Both the position numbers and the translations under genes were made by a program. A stretch of 64,000 nucleotides of DNA, from NCBI GenBank assembly GCA_013151865.1, contig JAADHN010000111.1, positions 53,921 through 117,920 of the forward strand, written 5' to 3'. This document shows, one piece after another, positions 44,345 to 53,800 of the stretch. This DNA comes from Kiritimatiellota bacterium (GTDB lineage Bacteria > Verrucomicrobiota > Lentisphaeria > Oligosphaerales > JAADHN01). Under the pieces are notes generated by a model. It did no database searches, was not told the DNA's origin, and saw only the letters and a list, made by a program, of their open reading frames with translations. Numbering within the stretch: position 1 is the first letter of the stretch; each line of letters begins with the position of its first letter.

Positions 44345-47320
44345 TCATTCCCAATCCAACGTCCCGGTGTAAGCCGCCAGCAGGTCGGCCACCGAGACTC
44401 GGCAGAGCGGCGTGCCGCCCCAGCGAACGACCAGGACCGGATCGAGCGTCACGCGTCCGATGCGTGCAAAGGGCGCGCCGTCGAACAGCTCCTCGAATTG
44501 ACGGCTTCGATTCTCCGGGACCGTTGCCAGGAACCGGGCGTTGCTCTCCGAAAACAGGATCTCGACCGGAGTCATCCCGACCATGACTGTCGGGACGCAT
44601 GCGAGGTCGACTTCGAGCCCAAGCCGTCCCCCCATGGCCTTGCGGGCGAGGGCGGCCCCGAGACCGCCGAGGGCCGGCGTATGCAGGGAATGACAGAGCC
44701 CCCGGTCAGTGGCCCGAGCCACGCGTTCATACAAATCTTTTGCGGCATCCGCATCCACCCGGGGCACGGTGTTCCCCACTGCATCGAGCATGGCGAAGAA
44801 CTCGCTGCCGCCGAGTTCGCGGCCGGTGGTTCCGAGCACGTAGAGGAAGTCGCCGTACCGTTTCACATCGAGCGTGACCGCCTTGCGGATGTCCGACATT
44901 CGAGCAATCGTCGAAAAGAGCACGGTCGGTGGGATCGAAATCTTGCGTCCGCCGACGGTGCTGTCGTTTTTCATGCTGTCCTTGCCGGAAATGCACGGCA
45001 CGCCAAAAGCGGTCGTGTAATCGTACAGTGCTTGGTTGGCGCGCACGAGTTGAGCCAGTTTGAAAGCGCCCTCGGGGTTTTTCGGTCCGGCCACCGGATC
45101 GGGCCAGCAAAAGTTGTCGAGCCCGGCCATATGCCCGAGGCGTCCGCCAACGGCGATGGTGCGCCGGATTGCCAGGTCGATGACCGAAGCCATCATATGG
45201 TACGGGTCGATATCGGAATAGCGCGGCGCCACACCGGCGGCAAGGATCACCCCTTCCAGGCTATCCGGGCGCCCCACGGCCAGGACGGCGGCGTCCGAGG
45301 CCACGTCGTTCCCGACCCCGACGTAGGGCTTCACCACGCTCAAGCCTTTGACTTCGTGATCGTATTGCCGAGCTTTGGCTTCTCCGGAACAGATATTGAG
45401 TCGCCCCATGAGATCGCAGAGGGCACGCCCCAAATCCAGGTTTTCCGGGATTGTCGGCTCCGGGTGGCGGGGGGGGCGCCATTCGGCGTGCAACTGAAGC
45501 TGTGGAAGGCCGTCGTGCAAGAAATCCAGGTCGAGCGAAGCCACAATGCGTTCCTGAAAACGAACGGTGAACCGGCCCGAGTCCGTAAAGTTCCCAAGCA
45601 CAGTGGCTTCGACTTCACGACGCCGGGCGAGCTTCATGAATTCGTCGATGTGTTCGGGGGCTACGGCCAGGCTCATGCGTTCTTGGGCCTCGGACAGGAG
45701 GATTTCCCAGGGTTGCAGGCCGGCGTACTTGAGCGGGGCATTGGCCAATTCGATGTCGCACCCGCCGCACTCGCGGCTCATTTCGCCGAGGCTCGATGAC
45801 AGACCGCCGGCGCCGTTGTCCGTGATGAACCGGTACAGCCCACGGTCCCGGGCTTCGATCAGGAAGTCCGCCATTTTTTTCTGGGTAATCGGATCGCCGA
45901 TCTGCACGGCCTGCACCGGCGAGTCCCGGTGCAGCTCCTCGCTGGAAAACGTGGCGCCGTGAATTCCATCCTTGCCGATGCGCCCGCCGACCATGACCGC
46001 CAAATCGCCGGGGCGGATCGACTTGGTTTCGGCGGGTTCGGCGTTGATCTCACGCGGCAGCAGGCCGACGGTACCGCAGTAAACCAAAGGTTTACCCAGG
46101 TAGCGGTGATCGAAGTACTCCCACCCCACGGCGTACGGGATACCGCTTTGATTGCCGCCGTCGATCACGCCTTTGTGGACTTGGTCCCGAAGGCGGCGCG
46201 GATGGAACAATCCCTCGGGCACGGCCTCGGCGGGGGTGAAAGGCGATCCGAAGCAATACCCCCAAACATTGATCAGCAGTTCGGCGCCTTTCCCGGTGCC
46301 GAGCGGGTCGCGATTCACGCCGACGATCCCCGTAATGGCGCCGCCGTACGGATCCAGGGCGGTTGGACTGTTGTGGGTTTCGACCTTGTACACGAGGTTC
46401 AAGCGGTCGTTGAAACGGATGACCCCGGCATTGTCGTGAAAGACCGACAGGAGCCAGTCGACGCGTCGTGAGATTTCGTCCGTACTCCGGCGAATGAACG
46501 TCTTGAAGAGCGAGTCGATGGTACGTCTTTCCCCGGTGACGCGATCCAGGTAATCGATCTTGGCGTTGAAGATCTTGTGTTTGCAGTGCTCCGACCAAGT
46601 CTGCGCAATGGCTTCGAGTTCCACGTCGGTAGGCCATTCCGGCAGTCCCAACTGACGGCGCGCGGGCGCGGCTTCACGGAAATACTGCTGGATCGCTTTC
46701 ATTTCATCGAGCGTCAGCGCCAGGACGCCCTCCCGGCTGATCCGCACCAGTTCCTCGTCGGCGACCCCCAGGTCGACGGTTCGGACCTCGGGCGGGGTCG
46801 GGTCCGTGACCCGCGGCGCGTTGATCGGGATGCCGTCTTTTTCCCACTGCGCCCGGGACAGGACGAGCGTGGACTGAATGAGTTCGTTGGCCAGGAGCCC
46901 GCCGGCAATCTCTTCGGCGCCGGCCCGGTCGAGTTCGGCCCCTTCAATCAGGTATTCGGTGGATGTATAGAGTTCTTCATCGGGAGCCAGAGCGCGCCCG
47001 AGAACATCCGCGACGGCCGACCGGGCGCTCCGCGCCACGTTGTCGGTCACCCCGGGACGAAAACCGACCGCAATAAGCCAATGGAACGCGGGCACCGGGG
47101 ACGACTCCCCGATGGCGGCATCCTGAATGACCGGATTGGCAAAAGCCGCCAGGATTTCCTCGACCCGTTCCCGGGGGGCTTCCAAAAAGAGAGTGTAAAC
47201 GTCCCGGACGCGGACGCGACAAACCGGCAGTCCGAGAAAATCCAGGATCTGTTTCTTCACCTGCGCACCACGGGGGTCCTCGATGCCGGTCCGTGTCTGA
47301 ATTTCCAAACGGTAATGCAT
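44345..47320 (-). CDS. purL: PurS-PurL fusion, phosphoribosylformylglycinamidine synthase
   Basis: A 991-residue protein catalysing ATP-dependent FGAM formation, the fourth step of purine synthesis. The N-terminus holds a complete PurS-like domain (about 1-72, VRVRDVYTLFLEA and FANPVIQDAAI). A second PurS-like segment (about 84-150, RPGVTDNVARSARSAVADVL and LLANELIQ) follows. From about 200, two AIRS-type halves follow with TWSEHCKHKIFNAKI, VYKVETHNSPTALDPYGGA and SGKDSMKNDS. Stand-alone bacterial PurL is about 740 residues, so the extra ~200 are the PurS pair. The glutaminase PurQ is a separate gene downstream. The ATG at 47320 starts the PurS domain directly. Confidence 0.93.
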   Translation of the reverse strand: MHYRLEIQTRTGIEDPRGAQVKKQILDFLGLPVCRVRVRDVYTLFLEAPRERVEEILAAFANPVIQDAAIGESSPVPAFHWLIAVGFRPGVTDNVARSARSAVADVLGRALAPDEELYTSTEYLIEGAELDRAGAEEIAGGLLANELIQSTLVLSRAQWEKDGIPINAPRVTDPTPPEVRTVDLGVADEELVRISREGVLALTLDEMKAIQQYFREAAPARRQLGLPEWPTDVELEAIAQTWSEHCKHKIFNAKIDYLDRVTGERRTIDSLFKTFIRRSTDEISRRVDWLLSVFHDNAGVIRFNDRLNLVYKVETHNSPTALDPYGGAITGIVGVNRDPLGTGKGAELLINVWGYCFGSPFTPAEAVPEGLFHPRRLRDQVHKGVIDGGNQSGIPYAVGWEYFDHRYLGKPLVYCGTVGLLPREINAEPAETKSIRPGDLAVMVGGRIGKDGIHGATFSSEELHRDSPVQAVQIGDPITQKKMADFLIEARDRGLYRFITDNGAGGLSSSLGEMSRECGGCDIELANAPLKYAGLQPWEILLSEAQERMSLAVAPEHIDEFMKLARRREVEATVLGNFTDSGRFTVRFQERIVASLDLDFLHDGLPQLQLHAEWRPPRHPEPTIPENLDLGRALCDLMGRLNICSGEAKARQYDHEVKGLSVVKPYVGVGNDVASDAAVLAVGRPDSLEGVILAAGVAPRYSDIDPYHMMASVIDLAIRRTIAVGGRLGHMAGLDNFCWPDPVAGPKNPEGAFKLAQLVRANQALYDYTTAFGVPCISGKDSMKNDSTVGGRKISIPPTVLFSTIARMSDIRKAVTLDVKRYGDFLYVLGTTGRELGGSEFFAMLDAVGNTVPRVDADAAKDLYERVARATDRGLCHSLHTPALGGLGAALARKAMGGRLGLEVDLACVPTVMVGMTPVEILFSESNARFLATVPENRSRQFEELFDGAPFARIGRVTLDPVLVVRWGGTPLCRVSVADLLAAYTGTLDWE

Positions 47321-47977
47321 TCGCGTCGTCTCGTTGGCAAGAGAGGAAACCGCTCTCCGGTCCGCACCGGCATGAGACTCACCGCACGGCGTGCCCGCCG
47401 ATCGTCTCGGAACAACCCGAGACACCGGCGAGCGCACCGGAACGTTTCATAAGCCGCGGCAGGGAATCGAACCAAGCATCATTCGGCCATTCGGCCTTTC
47501 GTCCGAACCCGCGCCGGCGAACGGCCCGGCCCATTCTGAACATAGCAACATCGGCGCAAGCGGCTCACGGGCACGCCCGTCGGGGCGGGCGCGTGCAGAG
47601 CAGAAATGAAAGTTGCAGTATATCACCTGAGCGTCCCCAATTGAAACCGGTCTGCGAGAAAAAACAGGGCGCCCGGCCAACTTGACCAAGCCGCGGTATA
47701 GTACCTGCCGTATCGTGCTCGGTAACGGCAAAGGCCCCGCCGGGTACACGGACGGTCCTTCCACCGGGCATGCGCATCGGGGCAGCCGGACTTCGCGGTG
47801 GACGAAGCGGCCCCTCGGCGACAACTGAACGGGAGTTGCAGTCCGAACCGGTGGGTATGGATCGAGGCGCCCGTGCGAAAGCCCGACCGGGACGGGGCAA
47901 GTCGGTTCCCCGTTTCCACCGTCCCAGTTCCGGGCCGAACTGCCGCCCGCCATGCCTGGAAGGGCCAGGGAACAGCG
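47321..47977. other. Long divergent spacer between purL and the TPR gene
   Basis: About 650 bases without a supported gene. A perfect hairpin GTCTCGG-N6-CCGAGAC lies at 47404-47423 in the purL leader. A -10-like TATAGT near 47697-47702 has no good -35 box. No purine riboswitch or tRNA was recognised. Confidence 0.45.
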
Positions 47978-50617
47978 ATGAAACATCGTCCGCGCAACAG
48001 ACTGATCCTGCTGCTTGCATTCGCGCCGATATTCTGGCGGCTCTGCGGGCAGAATGCCCCGGCCCCGGCTGCCGCGGCAGAGACGGCAGCCCCCGAGGCG
48101 CCGGACAACCGTACGTCCGCCCCCGCCGCCGCGGCCGTGGAGGGGCCTCCCCCGGTGGTGCCCAAGGTCTACGAAACGCGCGAAAAAGGGCTCCATGCGC
48201 TTTCGGACGGCATCTACGAAGCCGCCATCCGGTTCTTTGCCCAATACCGGGAAGCCACGGAGCACCACGAGCCCGATTTTGCCGACGCCACGGCGCTGCT
48301 GGTGCAGGCCTGCCTGCGCGCCGGATTGCCTGAGCGCGCCGCCGAAGCACTGGCGTTCCACCGACAGAACACCCCGGGCGTGAAAGACCCCTACTATCGG
48401 GACGACCTGACCTATTGGCAAGGACGCGTGGAACTGGAGAGCGGCCGGACCGAAGCGGCCGTCAAGATCGCGCAACCTTTGGTCGCCCCCTCCAGGACCC
48501 CGGTTTTTCGAGAGCTGGCTTTTGAACTCTTGGGAGAGGCGTTTGCGCGTCTCGAGAATTGGAGCGAAGCCGAAAAGGCGTTGAGGCGTCTCCTGGCGGA
48601 TTTTCCGAAAAGCGAGAACGCCCCTCGGGTTCGACTGGCATTGGCCAAAGTGCTTACTGCCGCAGGAAAGACCGACGAAGCGACCCGTGTTCTGGACGCG
48701 TACGAGCAGGCCTACCCCGACGCGTCGAAGACGCCGGTGGTGCTCTGCCGGGTCCTGGCGGCTTTGAAGAAGGGCGACCCGACAACCGCGTTGCGCTACT
48801 ACCGCTCGATCGAGAAAAACCGGCCGGCCACGGCGGACCCCGACTGGTGGTTGGCGACTTCGCAGCTTGCGGACGCCCTGATGGCCAACCGGCAATGGGC
48901 GGACGCGCTGGAAATCCTGCCGCACGCGCTGCTGCTCGGGTCAACGGACCGGGACCACCGGCAAACGAGGCTGCGGATTGCGGACTGCCTGATCGCCCTC
49001 AATAAGGTGGAGCAGGCCATCGCGGCCCTCGAGACGTTTCGCAAAGACTATCCGGGCGCCCCTGAAGTGCTGCCCGTGCAGTTTCGTTTGGCCGAGTTGC
49101 TACGCAAGAGCAAGAGTTTCGTCACGGCGGGCGAGTATTTTGCCGAAGTGATGCGCAGCGAAAAAGCTCCGGCTTCTCTCCGCTACCGTGCGGCCATCTC
49201 TCGGGGCTGGTGCCTGAGCGACGCCGGGCAGGACGAGGAAGCCATGCGCGCCTTTGCCGCCGCCGCCGACCTGGGACAAACCGACGCGGAAAAGGCCGAA
49301 GCCCTACTCCTGGCCGGAAGTGCGGCGTTCCGCGTCGGAAACTACACCAGCGCCGCGCTTTATTGCCGAACAGTGGCGGATCAGTATCCCAAAACCCGGT
49401 TTGCCGAACAGGCCCGGTACAAGCAGGCGCTGGCCCGCTCTCAGGCCAAACTTTTTGCCGACGCCGCGACAATCTACAAACAGTTTCTTCAGGAACACCC
49501 CGACAGCAAGTTGGCTCCCAAGGCACGAGTCGAGCGTGGGATCGCTCTCAAGAACGCCGGCGATTTCGCCCAGGCAGTGACCGAGTTGACCGCCTTTGCC
49601 CAGGAATTCCCCAAAGACCCGCTTGCCCCGCGCGCCCTGATCGAGGCCGCCCAAGCCGCGCGCAATGACCGCAACATGGACCGGGCCCTGAAACTCTACA
49701 GTCAACTGCTCGAGAATTATCCGGATTCGGAGTTCTTCCCCATGGCCCTCTATCAGCGGGCGAACGCCTTTTTCTTCGAAGCCAAATATGCCGACGCGCT
49801 CAAGGACAGTCAGGCCTTCCTGGCCAAGTTCGCGGGCCTGCCCATGGCCACCGACATCCTGTTCTGGCTCGGCGACTACTACGCCGCCACGGGGGAGCCG
49901 TTGAAATGCGAGGAATATTTTCTGCAATTGGTGACGAGTCATCCCAAATCCCCCGACGCACCGACGGCGCTCTACGAAGCCGCGAAAAGCGCTTTTCACC
50001 GTGGGGATTTGGTGCGGGCCTCGCTTCTGGTCCAGCAGTTGGCCCGAGACTACGCGGACGCCCCGGAGCAAGTACGTGCTCAGGCCGAGCTGCTGCACGG
50101 CGACATCCTGGCTGAACAGGGCCGTTTCGAAGCAGCCATACCCCATTTCGAAGCCGTGCGCAAGCTGATCCACGGCACGGCGCTGGCCGGGGCCGCCCTC
50201 GGACGACTGGGAGAGATGTATTACTCGCTCGGGGCCGACAATCCCGCTTATTATGCCAAGGCAGCGGACGCGTTCAGAGAACTGAAGGAAAGCCCGACGG
50301 CAACCCCGGACCAGGTCGAGATGGCCAAGTATCGCCTGGGCAAGACGTACGAAAAGGACGGCAAGCCGGGCGCAGCCATCACTGAATACCTGGATGTAGT
50401 CTACCAGTATCGGATCGACCTGCGCGAGCACCGGGTTCGGGACTGGTATTACTTTGCCCGCAGTGGATACGATGCAGCCCGGCTGCTGGTGCTGGAAAAA
50501 CGTTTTCGGGAAGCCGCGCGCCTCTACGAGCGCCTGGCCGGCGCCGGCATCCCGACTGCAGCCGACGCACGGGAGCGGGCGCGCGAAATCCGCAAAGCCC
50601 ACAATCTCGAAGATTGA
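47978..50617 (+). CDS. Secreted TPR-repeat protein
   Basis: An 879-residue protein with an N-terminal signal-like segment (MKHRPRNRLILLLAFAPIFW) and an Ala/Pro-rich linker (about 25-62). At least fifteen tetratricopeptide-like helical pairs follow (for example ALRRLLADFPKSENAPRVRL, IYKQFLQEHPDSKLAPKARV, LYSQLLENYPDSEFFPMALY). The spacing resembles the YbgF/outer-membrane assembly and tol-pal accessory proteins, which act as periplasmic scaffolds. No enzymatic domain is present. The ATG at 47978 follows CCAGGGAACAG. The glycosyltransferase gene begins 174 bases later and may be part of the same unit. Confidence 0.85.
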   Translation: MKHRPRNRLILLLAFAPIFWRLCGQNAPAPAAAAETAAPEAPDNRTSAPAAAAVEGPPPVVPKVYETREKGLHALSDGIYEAAIRFFAQYREATEHHEPDFADATALLVQACLRAGLPERAAEALAFHRQNTPGVKDPYYRDDLTYWQGRVELESGRTEAAVKIAQPLVAPSRTPVFRELAFELLGEAFARLENWSEAEKALRRLLADFPKSENAPRVRLALAKVLTAAGKTDEATRVLDAYEQAYPDASKTPVVLCRVLAALKKGDPTTALRYYRSIEKNRPATADPDWWLATSQLADALMANRQWADALEILPHALLLGSTDRDHRQTRLRIADCLIALNKVEQAIAALETFRKDYPGAPEVLPVQFRLAELLRKSKSFVTAGEYFAEVMRSEKAPASLRYRAAISRGWCLSDAGQDEEAMRAFAAAADLGQTDAEKAEALLLAGSAAFRVGNYTSAALYCRTVADQYPKTRFAEQARYKQALARSQAKLFADAATIYKQFLQEHPDSKLAPKARVERGIALKNAGDFAQAVTELTAFAQEFPKDPLAPRALIEAAQAARNDRNMDRALKLYSQLLENYPDSEFFPMALYQRANAFFFEAKYADALKDSQAFLAKFAGLPMATDILFWLGDYYAATGEPLKCEEYFLQLVTSHPKSPDAPTALYEAAKSAFHRGDLVRASLLVQQLARDYADAPEQVRAQAELLHGDILAEQGRFEAAIPHFEAVRKLIHGTALAGAALGRLGEMYYSLGADNPAYYAKAADAFRELKESPTATPDQVEMAKYRLGKTYEKDGKPGAAITEYLDVVYQYRIDLREHRVRDWYYFARSGYDAARLLVLEKRFREAARLYERLAGAGIPTAADARERAREIRKAHNLED

Positions 50618-50791
50618 CTGCCCGGTCTTCGCAAGCGGAGTTGGAAAGGGCCTGACGCCGCCGGACGACAACAATCGTCCCGGAATATCGGAAGAAAAAA
50701 CGCTCGTGCCAACTTCACCTCACGCGCGCTTGGCGTCCGGCGGTCACAAGCGTCATTCGGCGGAATCACCCCAAACGATTGTCTGAATCGA

Positions 50792-51925
50792 ATGAAAGTA
50801 CTCCATCTCTACAGCGACTGGAAGTGGACAGGGCCGGCCGAGCCCGTGCTACAGGCATGCCGCAGCCTGCAGGATCGCGGGCATTCCGTACTGGTCGCTT
50901 TTCTCAAACCACGGCATCCGGTCGACGAGAGCATCGAGCAGAAGGTTGCCGAGTGGGGTTTGGACGGGACCACTCAATTCTGTCTGGATCGACACGTTCC
51001 GCCAGTGGGGACGTTCCGGGACCTGGTCACTCTGCCGCGCTTCATTCGCAGAGAAGGTTTTGATATCGTCCACGTGCACTTGTGTCACGATCATGCCATC
51101 GGCGGGCTTTGCGTCCGCCTGCTGGGCCGGCGGCGGCCGCGGATCGTCCGTTCTCTGCACCGGCGCGATGTCCTGCCCCCGACCCTCGCGTACCGATTTC
51201 AGCTTCGGAAACTCACGGACGCCTGGCTGACCTTCACCCCAAGTTTTCGCGACGCGTACATCGAGCGTTTCGGACTGCCGGCCGAGCGCGTCGGGGTCTT
51301 GCCTCTCACGATCGAACTCAACCGCTTCCGTCCCGGGGTGACGGTCAAAGACATGCGTGCCGAGTACGGCATACCGCCCGACAAACCGTTGATCGGCATC
51401 GTGGGACGATTCCAGCGGTATCGGCGTATGGAGATTTTTCTCGAGGCGGCAAGGCGCGTGCTCGATCAGGAGCCCGAGACGTATTTCCTGGTCATCGGCC
51501 GGTCGAGCCAAATTCAAAAGACCGTAGTCCAGCCGGTCCGGGAGCTGGGCATTGGCGACCGGGTCGTTCTCACCGGATATCGAATCGACGACTATGTGGA
51601 CACGCTCGCGGCATTGGACGTTTTCTCGCTGCTCATGCCCGGCTCGGACGGCACGGCCCGGGCCGTCCGTGAGGCCTTGGCCCTGGGAAAACCGTGCGTT
51701 GTCTCCGACTTCGGCATGTTGCCGGAAATCGTCATGGACGAACAGACCGGCTTGGTGACGCCTCAAGACGCGGCGGCTTTGGCCGAGGCGTGGCTGCGCC
51801 TGGTGCGATCACCGGAATTGCGACAACGGATGGGGGCAGCGGCCCGGGCATACGCCGAAGACCACTTCGCCATCTCCGCTGTCGGTCCTTTCCTCGAAGA
51901 CTTCTACGCGCGCGTTCTCACTTGA
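50792..51925 (+). CDS. Glycosyltransferase family 4 protein
   Basis: A 377-residue GT-B fold enzyme. The N-terminal domain starts MKVLHLYSDWKWTGPAEPVL and contains IVHVHLCHDHAIGG. The C-terminal nucleotide-sugar-binding domain has GIVGRFQRYRRMEIFLEAA, FLVIGRSSQIQ and the retaining-enzyme motif MPGSDGTARAVREALALGKP (the E-x7-E region). It probably transfers a sugar to lipid or polysaccharide acceptors on the cytoplasmic face. No membrane segment is seen. The start is set by the conserved N-terminus; there is no strong ribosome binding site. Confidence 0.88.
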   Translation: MKVLHLYSDWKWTGPAEPVLQACRSLQDRGHSVLVAFLKPRHPVDESIEQKVAEWGLDGTTQFCLDRHVPPVGTFRDLVTLPRFIRREGFDIVHVHLCHDHAIGGLCVRLLGRRRPRIVRSLHRRDVLPPTLAYRFQLRKLTDAWLTFTPSFRDAYIERFGLPAERVGVLPLTIELNRFRPGVTVKDMRAEYGIPPDKPLIGIVGRFQRYRRMEIFLEAARRVLDQEPETYFLVIGRSSQIQKTVVQPVRELGIGDRVVLTGYRIDDYVDTLAALDVFSLLMPGSDGTARAVREALALGKPCVVSDFGMLPEIVMDEQTGLVTPQDAAALAEAWLRLVRSPELRQRMGAAARAYAEDHFAISAVGPFLEDFYARVLT

Positions 51926-52014
51926 ACACAACGCGGTCCGGCGGGAGGACGGCGGACCGCACTGCGACCATGGGGGCGACCGCCGCCAGAAACGACCAGG
52001 ACGAGAATCTCCCA

Positions 52015-53724
52015 ATGAACGAATTCAGGCTCGAACTCGGCCTCAAGACGGACCCCATCGAGTACCGGTATTCGCTCCCATGGCTCTTTCGGCTGCTGCA
52101 GGAAATCGGGGTTCGACGCGTTCAGCTCGGGACGTTCTTCGAGCTGTATCACCTCCCGGACGAGTGGTTTATCCAGCTCCGCAACACCGCGGCGGACTTC
52201 GGGCTCGACATCGCCAGTTTGTTCACTGCTCACCGGGAGCTGGGCGGACTCCTGCGACCGAACCCCGCTTGGCACGCGGTCGCGCGGAGCAATCTCCGGC
52301 GCTTGGTCGAGGTCGGCGCGCTTTTGGGCTGCGAATGCGTCGGACACAACGCAGGGGCAGTGATGCGCGACGAAATGGGCCGCAAGGCGGACGGACTTCG
52401 TCGGCACGTCGATTTCATGAAGGAACTGCTGGACTACGCGGGCACGCTCGGGGTCGAGTGTCTCACCCTCGAACCCATGTCGTGCCCGGCCGAACCCCCG
52501 GCCACCCCGGAGGAAATCCGCCGGATCGGGGAGGAACTGGGGAGTTGGGCCGCAGCCCATCCGACGGCAAGTGCCTTCGGGTATTGTGCGGACGTTTCGC
52601 ACGGGGTCATCGATGCCGATGGGACCTTGCTGCACCCACCGCTCGAAGCGCTCGAAGCCGCCCTGCCTTGGCTGCGTGAACTGCACTTGAAAAACACCGA
52701 CGCACGCTTGGAGCACACTTTCGGTTTCGCGCCCGAGGAGATCGATAGGGGCATCGTGAACCCCGAGGGCATCCGCGACTTTCTCTTCGAACACGCCGGG
52801 CGCCTTCCCGTGACGCGTCTGACCGGGTACCTCGAAATCGGCGGGCCCAAGCTCGGTCGTGACCACAGCGACCCCGAACTCGAGCGCGAGCTTCGGGAAT
52901 CGCTCCATTTCCTCCGTCGCACTTTTTCGGCCGCCCGCTCCCCGGCCCCCGAGCCCGACCACCGCATGGCCGCACCGACCGACGGCGCTCCAGTCCCGGT
53001 CTCCCACGACCGGGATGGACCGCTGCAGGGGGCCCCGGCAGCCCGGGTACAGACCGCACCTTCGGTCATGTGCTGCGACCTGCGTCGGACCGGCGAGGAA
53101 ATCCGACGCCTCGAGGCCTTGGGGGTGGATTGGCTCCATTTCGATATCATGGACGCGCACTTCACGCCGAACATGCCGCTCGGGCTCGAGATCATCCGTC
53201 AACTTCGGGAAATCACCCGGCTGCCGTTCGACATTCACCTGATGGTGGATCGGGTGGAGTTTTTCGTGGACCAGTGCCTCGAACTCGGTGCGAACAGGAT
53301 CTCAGTCCACGTCGAGGCGACCCCCCACCTGGACCGAGTGCTCGGTCGAATTCGAGACGCTCAGGTCGAGGCCGGGGTGGCCCTGAACCCGGCGACGCCG
53401 CTGACCGTGCTGGAATGGTGTCTCGAGCGTCTCGATTTTGTGCTGTTGATGACCGTGAACCCGGGATTCGCAGGGCAGAAACTGGCGCCGGGGGCCGTGC
53501 GCAAAATCGGCGAGTGTCGCCGGCGTTTGGCGGAGCGGGGCGCGGAACGCATTCGAATCCAAGTGGACGGGAATGTAAGCATCGCCAATATTCCGAGAAT
53601 GGTACAGGCAGGGGCGACGGACCTTGTCCTGGGTACAAGCAGCCTGTTCCGGCACACCGGTTCCTTGGAAGACAACTGGGCCCAAACCCGCGCGGCGATC
53701 GGTCGTGGATTGCAACCCGACTGA
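52015..53724 (+). CDS. Fusion of xylose-isomerase-like barrel and ribulose-phosphate 3-epimerase-like barrel
   Basis: A 569-residue protein made of two TIM barrels. Residues 1 to about 310 form an AP-endonuclease-2/xylose isomerase-like domain (GVRRVQLGTFFELYH, CLTLEPMSCPAEPP, YCADVSHGVID, LRELHLKNTD). A proline-rich linker (about 312-352) leads to a ribulose-phosphate 3-epimerase-like domain (TAPSVMCCDLRRTGEEI, WLHFDIMDAHFTPNMPLG, FDIHLMVDRVEFF, LMTVNPGFAGQKL, IQVDGNVS). The second has the HxD..MD and NPGFxGQ metal and phosphate motifs; MDAHFTPN is closer to allulose-6-phosphate epimerases than to canonical Rpe. The chain probably channels a sugar phosphate through two isomerisations. The dehydrogenase follows. 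Confidence 0.88.
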   Translation: MNEFRLELGLKTDPIEYRYSLPWLFRLLQEIGVRRVQLGTFFELYHLPDEWFIQLRNTAADFGLDIASLFTAHRELGGLLRPNPAWHAVARSNLRRLVEVGALLGCECVGHNAGAVMRDEMGRKADGLRRHVDFMKELLDYAGTLGVECLTLEPMSCPAEPPATPEEIRRIGEELGSWAAAHPTASAFGYCADVSHGVIDADGTLLHPPLEALEAALPWLRELHLKNTDARLEHTFGFAPEEIDRGIVNPEGIRDFLFEHAGRLPVTRLTGYLEIGGPKLGRDHSDPELERELRESLHFLRRTFSAARSPAPEPDHRMAAPTDGAPVPVSHDRDGPLQGAPAARVQTAPSVMCCDLRRTGEEIRRLEALGVDWLHFDIMDAHFTPNMPLGLEIIRQLREITRLPFDIHLMVDRVEFFVDQCLELGANRISVHVEATPHLDRVLGRIRDAQVEAGVALNPATPLTVLEWCLERLDFVLLMTVNPGFAGQKLAPGAVRKIGECRRRLAERGAERIRIQVDGNVSIANIPRMVQAGATDLVLGTSSLFRHTGSLEDNWAQTRAAIGRGLQPD

Positions 53725-53800
53725 GGGGAACCGGGCCATGAGCAAGGGGACCGCCATGCAACAAGCCGCACAGCACGCCCCCGGCAAGAGGAGAGGCGGC

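Noticed and set aside
47455..47500. T-arm-like sequence GGGAATCGAACC (minus strand GGTTCGATTCCC)
   Set aside because: The flanking bases do not pair as a T-stem and no acceptor, D or anticodon arm fits upstream; not a tRNA.
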